From Ruminococcus sp. (GTDB taxonomy: Bacteria; Bacillota; Clostridia; Oscillospirales; Ruminococcaceae): DNA of 64,000 bases. Within the stretch, counting starts at the first letter, position 1. Every line of letters starts with the position of its first letter. The position numbers and the translations under genes were made by a program. Shown here one piece after another: positions 1-10,362 of the stretch. The notes under the pieces were generated by a model. That model saw only the letters and a list, made by a program, of their open reading frames with translations. It was not told the DNA's origin and did no database searches. The DNA lies in assembly GCA_029062165.1 (NCBI GenBank), contig JAIDQQ010000024.1, positions 186,001 to 250,000 on the forward strand. The letters run 5' to 3'.

Positions 1-141
1 AGTGCCGACACCTACTTCAATGACCTCGGCAACTTCGGGTTTTTCCTTGGCGGAGCTTGTAAGGATAATACCGCCCTTGGTAGTTTCTTCAGCCTCCGTC
101 ATCTTGAGGACAACTCTGTCCTGTAATGGTCTGATAGACAT
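1..141 (-). CDS. groES: Co-chaperonin GroES, N-terminal part (runs off window edge)
   Basis: Reverse-complement translation MSIRPLQDRVVLKMTEAEETTKGGIILTSSAKEKPEVAEVIEVGVGT; GroES signature; CIRCE upstream. Confidence 0.95.
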   Translation of the reverse strand, partial: MSIRPLQDRVVLKMTEAEETTKGGIILTSSAKEKPEVAEVIEVGVGT

Positions 142-168
142 AACATATACCTCCTGTAAAATCATGGT

Positions 169-195
169 TTAGCACTCTGTCTGTTTGAGTGCTAA
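169..195. promoter_or_regulatory. CIRCE operator (HrcA binding site)
   Basis: TTAGCACTC-N9-GAGTGCTAA, perfect 9-bp arms, directly upstream of groES. Confidence 0.96.
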
Positions 196-420
196 TTATA
201 TTTTACCACCTTTTTCGCAGAAATCAAGAGTATTTGCAAAATTTTCACAAAAATCTTCCATATGCACAAATAGATATTTACTATGTGGAAAAAACTGTAA
301 TAAGTAATCAAAAATAACATCTTTAAGAAGTTTAAGTAAAAATTTCCTGTAATGACTTGAAATTTACGGAAAAATATGTTATAATAACCAGTATATTCAA
401 AAGAATGGAGAGTTTAACTT

Positions 421-981
421 ATGAAAAAGAAATTGACTGGTATTATTACAGCATTGTCTGCTGTGACGTATTCTGCCATAATGTCGGGTATGACGGCATT
501 TGCCGAGGGTGAGGAATCCTCTGTAGTAACAACCGTTGCCGGTACTGCCACACCAACTGAAACAGGTTCAGTATTCTGGACGCTTATTTTTCCGCTGATA
601 ATAATGTTCGCACTGTTGTATTTCATGGTGATAAGACCACAGAAAAAACGTGACGGCGAATTAAAAGCTATGCAGGAAAGTCTTGAAGTTGGCGACGAGA
701 TAGTAACAGGTGGCGGAATAGTCGGAATAGTAGTATCTACCGGAGAAGATACCGTTGTTATCGAGACCGGCGGAGCAAGACACAAACTCCGTATAAAGAC
801 ATGGGCTATTACCGAAAACGTCACGGCACAGGAACGTGTAAAGGCTATGCAGTCTGCCGATAAGAAGAAAAAGGAATCCGCCCTTGCATCTGCCGGAATT
901 GTTTCCGACGAACCCGAAAAGAAACCTAAAAAACTCAAGAAAATTGAAGAAAATACCGGAAAAGACAAAGACAAGGAATAA
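421..981 (+). CDS. yajC: Preprotein translocase subunit YajC
   Basis: Single TM followed by FMVIRPQKKRDGELKAMQESLEVGDEIVTGGGIVGIV; classic YajC. Confidence 0.93.
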   Translation: MKKKLTGIITALSAVTYSAIMSGMTAFAEGEESSVVTTVAGTATPTETGSVFWTLIFPLIIMFALLYFMVIRPQKKRDGELKAMQESLEVGDEIVTGGGIVGIVVSTGEDTVVIETGGARHKLRIKTWAITENVTAQERVKAMQSADKKKKESALASAGIVSDEPEKKPKKLKKIEENTGKDKDKE

Positions 982-1035
982 TATTTCAGACCTCTGCATA
1001 GAATGATAGTAAATTCTTATGCGGAGGTTTTTTTT

Positions 1036-1434
1036 ATGCGTCGACATCGTAAAAGCGTGTGGACAAACAGTATAACAAGTCTGACAATATCGGTACTTGC
1101 CGGAATATTCCTTATATTCATTACAGCGTTATTATTGGCAGTAGTCATGTATTGTATACTCGGCGATATGAAAGTATCAACAATTTTTTCAATAATATCA
1201 ATGGTAATCGGAACTTATTCAAGTACATATTTTTGTGGGAAATTCAGACGTAAACACGGACTTGCGGAGGGTATAATATGTGGCGTGATAATATATACCC
1301 TCATAGCGATATGCGGAGTGATTTTTTTAGGAGAGTTCACCGGAGTAAAAAAGCTCCTACTGCTGACCATTTCCGGAGCAGTAGGAGGAGTTACAGGAGT
1401 AAACTCGAAACGTCCGAAGAATTTCACGGAATAG
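1036..1434 (+). CDS. TIGR04086-like small integral membrane protein
   Basis: Start after GCGGAGG RBS; four predicted TM segments; family assignment from pattern. Confidence 0.6.
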   Translation: MRRHRKSVWTNSITSLTISVLAGIFLIFITALLLAVVMYCILGDMKVSTIFSIISMVIGTYSSTYFCGKFRRKHGLAEGIICGVIIYTLIAICGVIFLGEFTGVKKLLLLTISGAVGGVTGVNSKRPKNFTE

Positions 1435-1477
1435 ATAATTAATTATGAATTAATAATTATGAATTATGAATTAATAT

Positions 1478-2851
1478 TTAAAAGTCTCCGGAAGTATCTT
1501 CCATTAATTTAAATTCGATATTGTAATAAGTTACTTTGCCGTTTTTCTTTACATTCGCACATTTTGCCGGTACTTTATCGCCTGCCTTGAAAGACGCACT
1601 TATAGTATTGTAAAGTTCGTCGTAAGTCTTTATGGGTACGCCGTTTATTTCGGTTATGAAGTCACCGGCTTTAAGTTTGGTATTAGCTATGTCGCAGTCT
1701 TCACTGATTGAATCAATATATACACCCTCGAAATCTTCAGGGAGTTCAAAACCTAATTCATTTTCAATCATGAGTATTTTTTCTTCGGAATCCATATCGA
1801 TAAGCTGAATACCTATTCTGAAACGTCCGGACACATAACCGGTGTCAATAAGTTCTTCAATAATAGGCATAGCGTCATTTATGGTTATGGCGAATCCGAG
1901 ACCCTCAAAACTGGAGCTTACATATTTTGAAGAAGTTATCCCTATAACCTGACCATACATATTAACCAACGCTCCGCCGGAATTACCAGGGCTTATATCG
2001 GCATTAGTCTGTATGCAGTTCATTTCAAAACCGGTAGAATCGCTACGGATTTTACGGTTTACAGCGGAAATTATACCGTCTGTGACAGTATTTGAAAGTC
2101 CTGCCGGATTTCCCACCGCTATGACCTGTTCACCGACTATTGCTTCATCGGAATCGCCGAATACTGCCGGAGTAAGTCCGGAGTAATCCACTTTTATAAC
2201 GGCAATATCTGTTTTGGAGTCTCTGCCGATAATTTTAGCGTTATAGATTTTGTCGTCGGTAGTATGGACAGTATGGAAACCATCAGATTTCAGAACGTGT
2301 GCATTAGTGACAATATAGCCGTCCTTTGAGATTACAACACCGGAGCCGGTACCTTCAAGACGTGTTTTTTTGGAATCGGAATACATATATATTTCCACGA
2401 TTGAATCCTGTACCGCAGCGGCAGCACCTTCAACAGTATATCTGCCGTTTTCGTCGATAAAGTCTCTTAAATCTTTAGCACCTTCGGGTTTTCTCTCCTG
2501 ATACATAACAATATGCTGTTGTTTTTTGAGTTCTTCCATAACTGAACGGCTTCTGTATACGTCATTGGCGATACCGTATACTGAAAGACCTGTCGCAAGA
2601 ATTATTATCAGAACAAACAGAAAAATTATAAATTTTTCACCTGTTGTATTTTTTCGTTTGCGGATATTATCCGGAAATTCCGCATATTGCTGAAATTCGT
2701 CCGGTAATGCATCATAGACGAATCCGGTATATGCAAAAGCATTACTTTCATGACCGGAATTATTTCCGCTGACAGTTTCAATATTATTTATATTTTCCTG
2801 CTCCGGAACGCTTTCAACGTTACCGGAAGTATAATTTTCTAAATCGTCCAT
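1478..2851 (-). CDS. HtrA/DegP-like S1C serine protease with PDZ domain
   Basis: GTGSGVVISKDGYIVTNAHVL, DSKTDIAVIKV, NADISPGNSGGALVN and C-terminal PDZ; start MDDLENYT behind GGAG. Confidence 0.93.
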   Translation of the reverse strand: MDDLENYTSGNVESVPEQENINNIETVSGNNSGHESNAFAYTGFVYDALPDEFQQYAEFPDNIRKRKNTTGEKFIIFLFVLIIILATGLSVYGIANDVYRSRSVMEELKKQQHIVMYQERKPEGAKDLRDFIDENGRYTVEGAAAAVQDSIVEIYMYSDSKKTRLEGTGSGVVISKDGYIVTNAHVLKSDGFHTVHTTDDKIYNAKIIGRDSKTDIAVIKVDYSGLTPAVFGDSDEAIVGEQVIAVGNPAGLSNTVTDGIISAVNRKIRSDSTGFEMNCIQTNADISPGNSGGALVNMYGQVIGITSSKYVSSSFEGLGFAITINDAMPIIEELIDTGYVSGRFRIGIQLIDMDSEEKILMIENELGFELPEDFEGVYIDSISEDCDIANTKLKAGDFITEINGVPIKTYDELYNTISASFKAGDKVPAKCANVKKNGKVTYYNIEFKLMEDTSGDF

Positions 2852-2873
2852 AGTTTCTCCTTTCTGAATGCCA

Positions 2874-4310
2874 TTATAAATTTTTCTGTTTTTCCGGAAG
2901 CTGTATCTGAAATTCAGTGTATTCACCGTAAACGCTCTTGACGACTATCTGACCATTATTTATATGTACAATTCTTCTTGAAATAGAAAGTCCGAGACCG
3001 AGACCGGTAGTATCTTTACCACGTGAGGAATCCGTTTTATAGAATCTGTCAAAAACCTGTGAAATTTCGCTGTCTTTCAGACCTTCGCCGGTGTTTCTTA
3101 TACCGATAATACACATATTGCCGTCCTTTTCAAACCTGAAAGAGAGTTTGCCGCCTGTATTGACGAATTTCACAGCATTTTCTATTATGTTGTATATTAC
3201 CTGTTGAATCAAATCGGGGTCAATTTCAGCGAAAAGATTTTCAGTGTCGAAATCCTCGACTTCAACATTTTTGGCTTCTATTTTCTTTTCAAACATAAAG
3301 GCAGTTTTCATGACAAGGTCAGTAAGGTTTGTATACTGAAAATGAGGTTTCAGCGTACCGGATTCAAAACGGCTCATGTTAAGCATTGAACTTATAAGAA
3401 TTTTAAGTCTCTGTATTTCATTTGAAACGAGTACGAGATATTCATTGCGACGGTTTTTAGGTATAGTACCGTCAAGAATACCGTCGACAAAACCGCCTAT
3501 AGTAGTAATTGGTGTCCGGAGTTCGTGCGAAACATTAGCTATAAAAGTTTTGCTTGTTTCTTCGCTTGTCTCTATGTCCGAAGCGAGTTTGTTTATATAT
3601 TCTGCTTTTTCGTCAGGGAAAGATATATTATCCGATTTTATTTTTTCAGAAAAATCACCCTGCGAATATTTTTTCAGTATTCTTATTATGTCGTTGTTGT
3701 AATCGGTATATATTTTAGTTTTCTTTTTCATAAGGATAAACGAAACAATCATCATAATCACCGATGCAAGAAGATATACAAGAAAAATATTCATTGTGAA
3801 CATACTTATATTATGTGTATCGCTGTATGCAAGAATATACATTTTCTGTGAGGAATCATTTGTTTTTACGCTGAATTTGTCGCCGTATATGAGATAAGGT
3901 TCTTCACTTGAAATGCCGTCGGAACTTAATTCAAGATACATTCCGCTGTCCATGACCGATTTTATATTGTCGGAGATTACCGGCAGTTTACAGTTTTTAT
4001 CAGAATACGGAATTATACAGTTTCCGTCATTGTCGTATATATAGATGTCAACGTTGTGTTCGTCCATGAAGAGCCGGTGAAGTTTCTGTATATTATCGTT
4101 ATCCGGAATATTATTGTTATTATATTCTTCCCTCACGTAGCTTATGAAGATACTTCCGGTACTTTCAAGGCGTTTGAGTTCAGTTTTCTTGTATACGGAA
4201 GAACTTATACCGATAATTGCAATACCGAGTATGATAATAACCGACATCATAAGAATTATTGAATATTTCAGCAGTTTGTTATATGAATTGTTATTGTGCA
4301 ATATAGTCAC
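2874..4310 (-). CDS. Sensor histidine kinase
   Basis: FIANVSHELRTPITTIGGFVDGIL (H-box), NAVKF N-box, GLGLGLSISRRIV G-box, two TM segments. Confidence 0.94.
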   Translation of the reverse strand: MTILHNNNSYNKLLKYSIILMMSVIIILGIAIIGISSSVYKKTELKRLESTGSIFISYVREEYNNNNIPDNDNIQKLHRLFMDEHNVDIYIYDNDGNCIIPYSDKNCKLPVISDNIKSVMDSGMYLELSSDGISSEEPYLIYGDKFSVKTNDSSQKMYILAYSDTHNISMFTMNIFLVYLLASVIMMIVSFILMKKKTKIYTDYNNDIIRILKKYSQGDFSEKIKSDNISFPDEKAEYINKLASDIETSEETSKTFIANVSHELRTPITTIGGFVDGILDGTIPKNRRNEYLVLVSNEIQRLKILISSMLNMSRFESGTLKPHFQYTNLTDLVMKTAFMFEKKIEAKNVEVEDFDTENLFAEIDPDLIQQVIYNIIENAVKFVNTGGKLSFRFEKDGNMCIIGIRNTGEGLKDSEISQVFDRFYKTDSSRGKDTTGLGLGLSISRRIVHINNGQIVVKSVYGEYTEFQIQLPEKQKNL

Positions 4311-4367
4311 CTCTGCTTAATAAGACAGGGGACGAAACCAGTCCCCTGAAATTTTATATTTTCCGGA

Positions 4368-5081
4368 TTATTCTTCCTCATCTTCCTGAACTTCAAATTT
4401 ATAACCTCTTCCCCATATGGTTTTAAGAAGCCACTTGTCCGAAACACCCTCAAGTTTTTCACGGAGGCGTTTTATATGGACGTCAATAGTTCTTGAATCG
4501 CCGTAATATTCAAAACCCCATACTTCGTCAAGAAGCTGGTCACGGGTATAAACTCTGTTCGGATTAGAAGCGAGGTAGTAAAGTAATTCAAGTTCCTTAG
4601 GTGGTGTATCGACTGTCTTTCCGTCAACTTTGAGTTCATAACGTGTCATATTTACTGAAAGTTTATCGTAATGTACTTCTTTAACTTCGGGTTCTTTGTT
4701 CATACTGCTGACACGTCTTGTAACAGCGTTTATACGTGCTATAACTTCCTTAGCGTCGAAAGGTTTTACAATATAGTCATCTGCACCGAGGTCAAGACCT
4801 ATTATTTTATCGATAGTTTCACCTTTGGCAGTAATCATGATAATAGGTACGCCTGAAGTTTTGCGTATTTCACGGCATACCTGCCAGCCGTCCATAGATG
4901 GTAACATAATATCAAGAAGAACAATATCGGGTTTCAGAGCATTGAATTTAACGACAGCTTCCGCACCGTCATGACATAGAATAACACCGTAACCGTCTTT
5001 TTCGAGATACAGCCTGAGCAGGTCACATATATTTTTATCGTCGTCCACTATAAGAACTTTCATACTTTTTTCATTTGCCAT
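4368..5081 (-). CDS. OmpR/PhoB-family response regulator
   Basis: KVLIVDDDKNICDLL receiver plus winged-helix C-terminus; start MANEKSM behind GGAGGA. Confidence 0.95.
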   Translation of the reverse strand: MANEKSMKVLIVDDDKNICDLLRLYLEKDGYGVILCHDGAEAVVKFNALKPDIVLLDIMLPSMDGWQVCREIRKTSGVPIIMITAKGETIDKIIGLDLGADDYIVKPFDAKEVIARINAVTRRVSSMNKEPEVKEVHYDKLSVNMTRYELKVDGKTVDTPPKELELLYYLASNPNRVYTRDQLLDEVWGFEYYGDSRTIDVHIKRLREKLEGVSDKWLLKTIWGRGYKFEVQEDEEE

Positions 5082-5198
5082 AAAAAATAGTCCTCCCTGT
5101 TTTTTTGTAAAGAAAAGTATCACTTATATTATACTTCAAAATTATGGGAATGTCAATCAGTTTCTGAAATTAAAATTTCCTGAAACACTTGATTTTAC

Positions 5199-5220
5199 AT
5201 ATTATAACGTGTTATAATAT
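5199..5220. promoter_or_regulatory. Near-perfect palindrome ATATTATAAC-GT-GTTATAATAT overlapping a putative extended -10
   Basis: Perfect 10-bp arms with 2-nt spacer, upstream of the 5262 CDS. Confidence 0.45.
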
Positions 5221-5261
5221 AATTCATGGGATATAAGGAAAAATAACGGAGGTATGATGTT

Positions 5262-6140
5262 ATGAAATTCACAGGTGAAAAATGTGTACTTTGTGGCGAG
5301 GTCTTTTCAGAAACTGACGACGTTGTTGTATGTCCGGAATGTGGTACACCGCACCACAGGGAATGCTACAGAAATCACGGCAGATGTGGCAATATCTATA
5401 TGCACGGTACAGGGCAGAAATGGGAAAGTACAGTAAAAATTCCGGAAGAAAAATCGGTAGTTGTCATATCGCCGGAAGATGAGGAAACCGGCATGGATTC
5501 TGAAAGAATGCAGTATGAATACATGGACAGAAATACATTTAACGCCAATGTAATAAGCGAGATAGGCTTCAATCTTAACGAGGACATGGGTGGCGTGACC
5601 TTAAACGAGATAAATATGTTTGTAAGAACAAATGTACTTTATTATATTCCGAAATTCAAGAAAATGAAAGATTCCGGTACTAAAACATCTTTTAATCTTT
5701 CGTGTTTTCTGTTTCCGTCATTGTACTTTGCAAACCGTAAGATGTGGTTATGGGCGATTATATCGGCTGTAATAAGCGTTATACTTAATATACCGACATT
5801 AGTTATTCTTATGGCACAATCGGGTGTATTTACCGAAAATATAATGAACGTGATATATGAAAATCAGGACTTCATACAGAATATGGAATTTATATGTTCA
5901 GCCGGTTCATTTGTCGCAAACATTCTTATGTGTCTTTTTGCGAACTGGATTTATTTTAAATTCGCACTTAAAAAAATCCGGTATATAAAGAAAAACACTC
6001 CGGATGGCAAACTGAATAAATATACGGCAATGGCATTCGGCGGAGTGAGACCGATAAATATTATCGTGATAACTCTTATAACAATGTTTCTTTCACTTGC
6101 TTCAATGGTAGGCGTGACAATGTTTCTTACCGTAATATAA
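5262..6140 (+). CDS. Membrane protein with N-terminal RING-like zinc-binding motif (DUF2628-like)
   Basis: CVLCGEVFSETDDVVVCPECGTPHHRECYRNHGRCG followed by TM segments. Confidence 0.65.
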   Translation: MKFTGEKCVLCGEVFSETDDVVVCPECGTPHHRECYRNHGRCGNIYMHGTGQKWESTVKIPEEKSVVVISPEDEETGMDSERMQYEYMDRNTFNANVISEIGFNLNEDMGGVTLNEINMFVRTNVLYYIPKFKKMKDSGTKTSFNLSCFLFPSLYFANRKMWLWAIISAVISVILNIPTLVILMAQSGVFTENIMNVIYENQDFIQNMEFICSAGSFVANILMCLFANWIYFKFALKKIRYIKKNTPDGKLNKYTAMAFGGVRPINIIVITLITMFLSLASMVGVTMFLTVI

Positions 6141-6158
6141 AATATTTAAAAATAATCG

Positions 6159-6187
6159 TTGACAAAACACCTCGTTTAAGGTAAAAT
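6159..6187 (+). promoter_or_regulatory. Sigma-A type promoter (TTGACA-N17-TAAAAT)
   Basis: Direct match upstream of the CPBP protease gene. Confidence 0.6.
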
Positions 6188-6217
6188 TATTATATACCAT
6201 AAGCGGAGGTGTTTTTT

Positions 6218-7174
6218 TTGAATAAACCTGAAATGTTTGAAGAATCGGGAGAATCCCTTACTTCTCCGAAACTTATTGTACAGATATTTTCATTTCTTAT
6301 AGTATTTCTTATAATATACGTCCTTGAAGCTGTTATACCGTCGATAGTGTCAATCAAGCCAATGTTAGAGGAAATGGAATCACAGAATATGCTTGACGGA
6401 AACAAAATAGAATTAAGTCAGTCAATGGCGGTAGCGACTATGATTTCCGCATCACCGGAAATAATGATACCGTCATTGCTTTCTACGGTTTTCGGGACGA
6501 TAACAAGTATAATATACTGTCGTAACATAGAGGTCAGACCGGTAACTTCAATGGGTGTACGGAAACAGAAACTGATACCGCATTATCTTACAGGACTTCT
6601 GACAGGTATCTTAATGATGACAGCTATTACATTATTGAGTGTATGTTTCGGAGCGAACAGAATTTCATTATGTATTGGTATAAACTTCGGTGTGATAATG
6701 TTTTATTTTTTCGGATTTTTCGTACAGGGTATGAGTGAGGAATTTATTTTCCGTGGTTATCTTATGACGACAGTAGGGGGTTATCATTCAGTATGGATAG
6801 CGGTTGCAGTAAATTCAGTGGCATTTGCATTGGCACACGTATTTAACCCTGGTTTTGACGTACTGCCTTGTATAAATCTGATACTTTTCGGAATTTTTGC
6901 ATCATTTTACATGATATGTACCGGCGATATATGGGGTGTATGCGGTATTCACTCTATATGGAACTTCATGCAGGGAAATTTTTACGGCATAAGCGTAAGC
7001 GGTACTGGTGACACTGAATCAGTTTTCCGTACCACTGCAAATACTCCGCACGCATGGTTAAGCGGTGGAGAGTTCGGCATTGAGGGAAGTATTTTCACAA
7101 CGTTAGTACTTACTGCCGGAATAGTCATTGTTTTTCTGAAAATAAAAAAACACGCCACTAAAAAAGAACTGTAA
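6218..7174 (+). CDS. CPBP-family intramembrane glutamic endopeptidase
   Basis: GMSEEFIFRGYLM and SVAFALAHVFNP motifs, multiple TM; probable TTG start after GCGGAGG. Confidence 0.85.
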   Translation: MNKPEMFEESGESLTSPKLIVQIFSFLIVFLIIYVLEAVIPSIVSIKPMLEEMESQNMLDGNKIELSQSMAVATMISASPEIMIPSLLSTVFGTITSIIYCRNIEVRPVTSMGVRKQKLIPHYLTGLLTGILMMTAITLLSVCFGANRISLCIGINFGVIMFYFFGFFVQGMSEEFIFRGYLMTTVGGYHSVWIAVAVNSVAFALAHVFNPGFDVLPCINLILFGIFASFYMICTGDIWGVCGIHSIWNFMQGNFYGISVSGTGDTESVFRTTANTPHAWLSGGEFGIEGSIFTTLVLTAGIVIVFLKIKKHATKKEL

Positions 7175-7191
7175 AAAAACAGTTCTTTTTT
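7161..7191 (+). terminator. Intrinsic terminator
   Basis: AAAAAGAACTG...CAGTTCTTTTTT hairpin at end of CPBP gene. Confidence 0.7.
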
Positions 7192-7209
7192 ATCCGGAAT
7201 AAAATTAAA

Positions 7210-7620
7210 TTATTTTATTTCAAGTCTTCGTGATACTGGTTCTTCATGCTGTTTTTTGGGGAGGTCAATTTTAAGAATACCGTTTTTGTATTCGGCATTA
7301 ATGTTATCAGTGTTTACGTCGGAAATATCAAAACTTCGCTTGTAAGAACTGTAAGAACGTTCACGGCGGATATATTTTCCGTTGTCGTTTTTGTCGTCAG
7401 AAGTTTTTTTGTGTTCAGCGGAAATTACAAGATAAGAGTCTTTAATATCAATGTTGATGTCTTCCCTGTTGAAACCGGCTAATTCAGCTTCCATAACGTA
7501 CTTTTCGCCGGTATCTCTTATATCGGTTCTGCACGAGTTTGTCTGCATGGTATCGTTGAAGAAGTCGTCATTGAAGAAGTTGAAAAGGCTTGTATGCCCG
7601 AATGGTGTTAATCCGTACAT
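7210..7620 (-). CDS. Hsp20/alpha-crystallin small heat shock protein
   Basis: YVMEAELAGFNREDINIDIKDSYLVISAEHK ... YKNGILKIDLPKK. Confidence 0.93.
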   Translation of the reverse strand: MYGLTPFGHTSLFNFFNDDFFNDTMQTNSCRTDIRDTGEKYVMEAELAGFNREDINIDIKDSYLVISAEHKKTSDDKNDNGKYIRRERSYSSYKRSFDISDVNTDNINAEYKNGILKIDLPKKQHEEPVSRRLEIK

Positions 7621-7700
7621 GAAAAAATACCTCCGATAAATTTTATGGGAACTGCCACATATATTATATGCTACCGGTGAATTTTAATACACAGGAAAAA

Positions 7701-7730
7701 AACCGGAATTTTTTTAAAAAAATTCCGGTT
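7701..7730. terminator. Hairpin terminator
   Basis: AACCGGAATTTTTTTAAAAAAATTCCGGTT. Confidence 0.55.
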
Positions 7731-7737
7731 GTGAGAT

Positions 7738-8367
7738 TCATTCTTCAAAGAAAGTGCTTCGGTATGTCGTGACGGTTGCTTTATCGCCGTAACAGTCAAT
7801 TTCAATAGTTTCACGTTTCAGCATGAATTTTATCGAGCCAAAAAGTATCGTAAATGCAATGGAATTTGTGAATATACTGAAATAAATCCGTATGCCCATG
7901 ACGTTTCCGAGCATACCGCCGAGAATTATTCCTATACATATTATGACTATTATTTCATAGGCTTTTTTATCGGGGTCAAGGGTCAGAAACGCAAAACATA
8001 TTACCGCCGAAAATACAGAATGTAGTATAGCTAAAAGCAGTGAATACGGCTTATAGAAGTCTATTCTGTAAGAATTTAATTCAAGTGTCATCATGACAGC
8101 CTCGACGACTATATATATCGAAAATCCGATTTTTAACCAGTCACGCATACGGGCTGTTTTAATAATAAGTATATCGGATAAAATTAACACACCGAATCCG
8201 GAAAATTCACATACGTAAGCTGTGATTTCCAGTACTTTGGAAAAAACACTTTCAGGGTTGAATACAAGATAGTATATGAAACATACGGCACTGAAAACTA
8301 TAAACAGTGCATTTCCGATAAGTCCGAGATTAAGCCCATAATTGAGCTTTTTATGCATATCTTCCAT
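7738..8367 (-). CDS. Hypothetical multi-pass membrane protein
   Basis: Uninterrupted ORF ending at purD; several hydrophobic segments. Confidence 0.6.
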   Translation of the reverse strand: MEDMHKKLNYGLNLGLIGNALFIVFSAVCFIYYLVFNPESVFSKVLEITAYVCEFSGFGVLILSDILIIKTARMRDWLKIGFSIYIVVEAVMMTLELNSYRIDFYKPYSLLLAILHSVFSAVICFAFLTLDPDKKAYEIIVIICIGIILGGMLGNVMGIRIYFSIFTNSIAFTILFGSIKFMLKRETIEIDCYGDKATVTTYRSTFFEE

Positions 8368-9653
8368 TATTCAAGAGCCTTTAACGCTCTTTGTCCGATG
8401 TCTTTTCTGTAGTGTGCGTTTTCAAAGCTGATTTCTGAAACGCCGTTGTATGCTTTATCAAGAGCCTGCTGTAAATTCTTACCTTTTGCGGTAACGCCTA
8501 TAACACGTCCGCCGTTAGTAAGGAATTTACCGTCTTCAGAAAGTTTAGTACCTGCATGATATACAAAACAACCCTCAATCTGACCTTTATCGTCGAAACC
8601 GTTCATTTCAATGCCTTTCAGATAACTTTCGGGATAACCACCGCTTGCCATTACTACACAGGCACAGCTACCGGAATGCCATTTAATGTCTACCTTGTCG
8701 AGTTCGTGATTATAGATTGCCTCGAAAATTTCATATAAATCAGCGTCAAGCATAGGGAGTACTACTTGTGTTTCAGGGTCACCGAAACGGCAGTTATATT
8801 CAATGACTTTAGCACCGTTCGGAGTAATCATAAGTCCGAAATATAAACAGCCCTCGAAAGTTCTTCCCTCGGCGTTCATGGCGTTCATGGTAGGTATGAA
8901 TATTTTTTCCATACATTCCTTAGCGACTTCTTCGGTATAGTACGGATTAGGCGAAAGCGTACCCATACCGCCAGTATTAAGACCTTTATCGCCGTCTAAA
9001 GCCCTTTTGTGGTCCATAGAGGAAATCATAGGTACAATGGTTTTGCCGTCGGTGAAAGAAAGTACGGAAACTTCCGGACCTGTTAAAAATTCCTCGATAA
9101 CTATTCTTGCGGAACTTTTTCCGAATTTAAGATTATCAATCATTTCATGTACAGCTTGTATGGCTTCTTCCTCGTTCTGTGCGATTATGACACCCTTTCC
9201 GAGTGCGAGACCGTCAGCCTTTATTACTGCCGGATAAGTATTCTGTTTTTTAAGATATTCAATAGCCTTGTCGCTTTCGGTGAAGACCTCATAGAAAGCA
9301 GTCGGAATATTATATTTTTTCATAAGTTCCTTTGAGAATACTTTTGAACCCTCTATGATAGCGGAATTGGCTTTAGGTCCGAAAGTCATGAAACCTTCTG
9401 CCTGAAGAGCATCTACCATACCCATTACAAGAGGGTCATCGGGTGCGACTACTACCATATCGGGTTTGAGTTCCTTAGCGAGTGAAACAACGCCGTCAAT
9501 ATCGGTTGCGGAAACGTTGAAACATTCCGCATACTTTAAGATACCGGCGTTACCTGGTGTACAGTACAGCTTATCAACGTGTTTACTTTCGGCGAGTTTC
9601 ATTATGATAGCGTGTTCACGACCGCCACCGCCGACTACTAAAACATTCTTCAT
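8367..9653 (-). CDS. purD: Phosphoribosylamine--glycine ligase
   Basis: MKNVLVVGGGGREHAII..., ATP-grasp, EYNCRFGDPETQVVLP. Confidence 0.97.
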   Translation of the reverse strand: MKNVLVVGGGGREHAIIMKLAESKHVDKLYCTPGNAGILKYAECFNVSATDIDGVVSLAKELKPDMVVVAPDDPLVMGMVDALQAEGFMTFGPKANSAIIEGSKVFSKELMKKYNIPTAFYEVFTESDKAIEYLKKQNTYPAVIKADGLALGKGVIIAQNEEEAIQAVHEMIDNLKFGKSSARIVIEEFLTGPEVSVLSFTDGKTIVPMISSMDHKRALDGDKGLNTGGMGTLSPNPYYTEEVAKECMEKIFIPTMNAMNAEGRTFEGCLYFGLMITPNGAKVIEYNCRFGDPETQVVLPMLDADLYEIFEAIYNHELDKVDIKWHSGSCACVVMASGGYPESYLKGIEMNGFDDKGQIEGCFVYHAGTKLSEDGKFLTNGGRVIGVTAKGKNLQQALDKAYNGVSEISFENAHYRKDIGQRALKALE

Positions 9654-9723
9654 TTTTATCACCTCATAATTATTTTATTTCACAGTTTGAGAAGATTATT
9701 AACACAAAAAATTAGTATAAATT

Positions 9724-10335
9724 TTAAAATAACAGAAATGCTGAACATATTCCGGAAAATATATTTGCTATTGCGTGTATACACCAACCAGACAGAATAG
9801 AACCGTTCGATTTCTTTTCATTTACATATCCGATACACCATGCAATTCCTCCTGTAAATACAATAATGAGAATGGCTTTAAGTATGCCTGTCAATGAAAA
9901 AAACATAACACCATGCATTAAGCCGAATAAAATACTTTGCATTGTATTTCCGGTTACAAAACCAAATTTGTTAGAAAGTCTTTTCAATAAAAATCCTCTG
10001 AACAGAATTTCTTCCGGAAACGAAGTATTGAAAATCGCATAAACTAGAATTGCAGGTAATGCTTTAATTCCTAAACCTGAAAATACGGACGTTGATGTTT
10101 CGATATTTCTTATAGTATAGAGCATGAAAGCCGATACAGCTAAGAAAATAATTGATGTTCCCACAATCCAAAGGGCTGTTTTATTTTCCTTTGAAGAAGA
10201 AATATGCTTTAATCCAATCCATTTAAAAAAGCAGTTTTTTTTCCTTGCTGTTATACACCACCATATGAACGGAATCAATGTGAATAATAAAATTTGTATT
10301 ATACTACTTAATATTTTTTGCGTCAATAGATTCAT
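9724..10335 (-). CDS. CPBP-family intramembrane protease
   Basis: FPEEILFRGFLLKRL and LFGLMHGVMF motifs. Confidence 0.82.
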   Translation of the reverse strand: MNLLTQKILSSIIQILLFTLIPFIWWCITARKKNCFFKWIGLKHISSSKENKTALWIVGTSIIFLAVSAFMLYTIRNIETSTSVFSGLGIKALPAILVYAIFNTSFPEEILFRGFLLKRLSNKFGFVTGNTMQSILFGLMHGVMFFSLTGILKAILIIVFTGGIAWCIGYVNEKKSNGSILSGWCIHAIANIFSGICSAFLLF

Positions 10336-10362
10336 TTTTTTGTACTCCTGTCATAAATTTTT

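Noticed and set aside
414-1047. Long antisense ORFs opposite yajC
   Set aside because: Fully overlap a confidently assigned gene; compositional shadow ORFs
6165-6215. AACACCTC complementary to the RBS GAGGTGTT upstream of the CPBP gene, resembling an RBS-sequestering hairpin
   Set aside because: The left arm lies in the promoter spacer, upstream of the transcription start, so it would not be in the RNA
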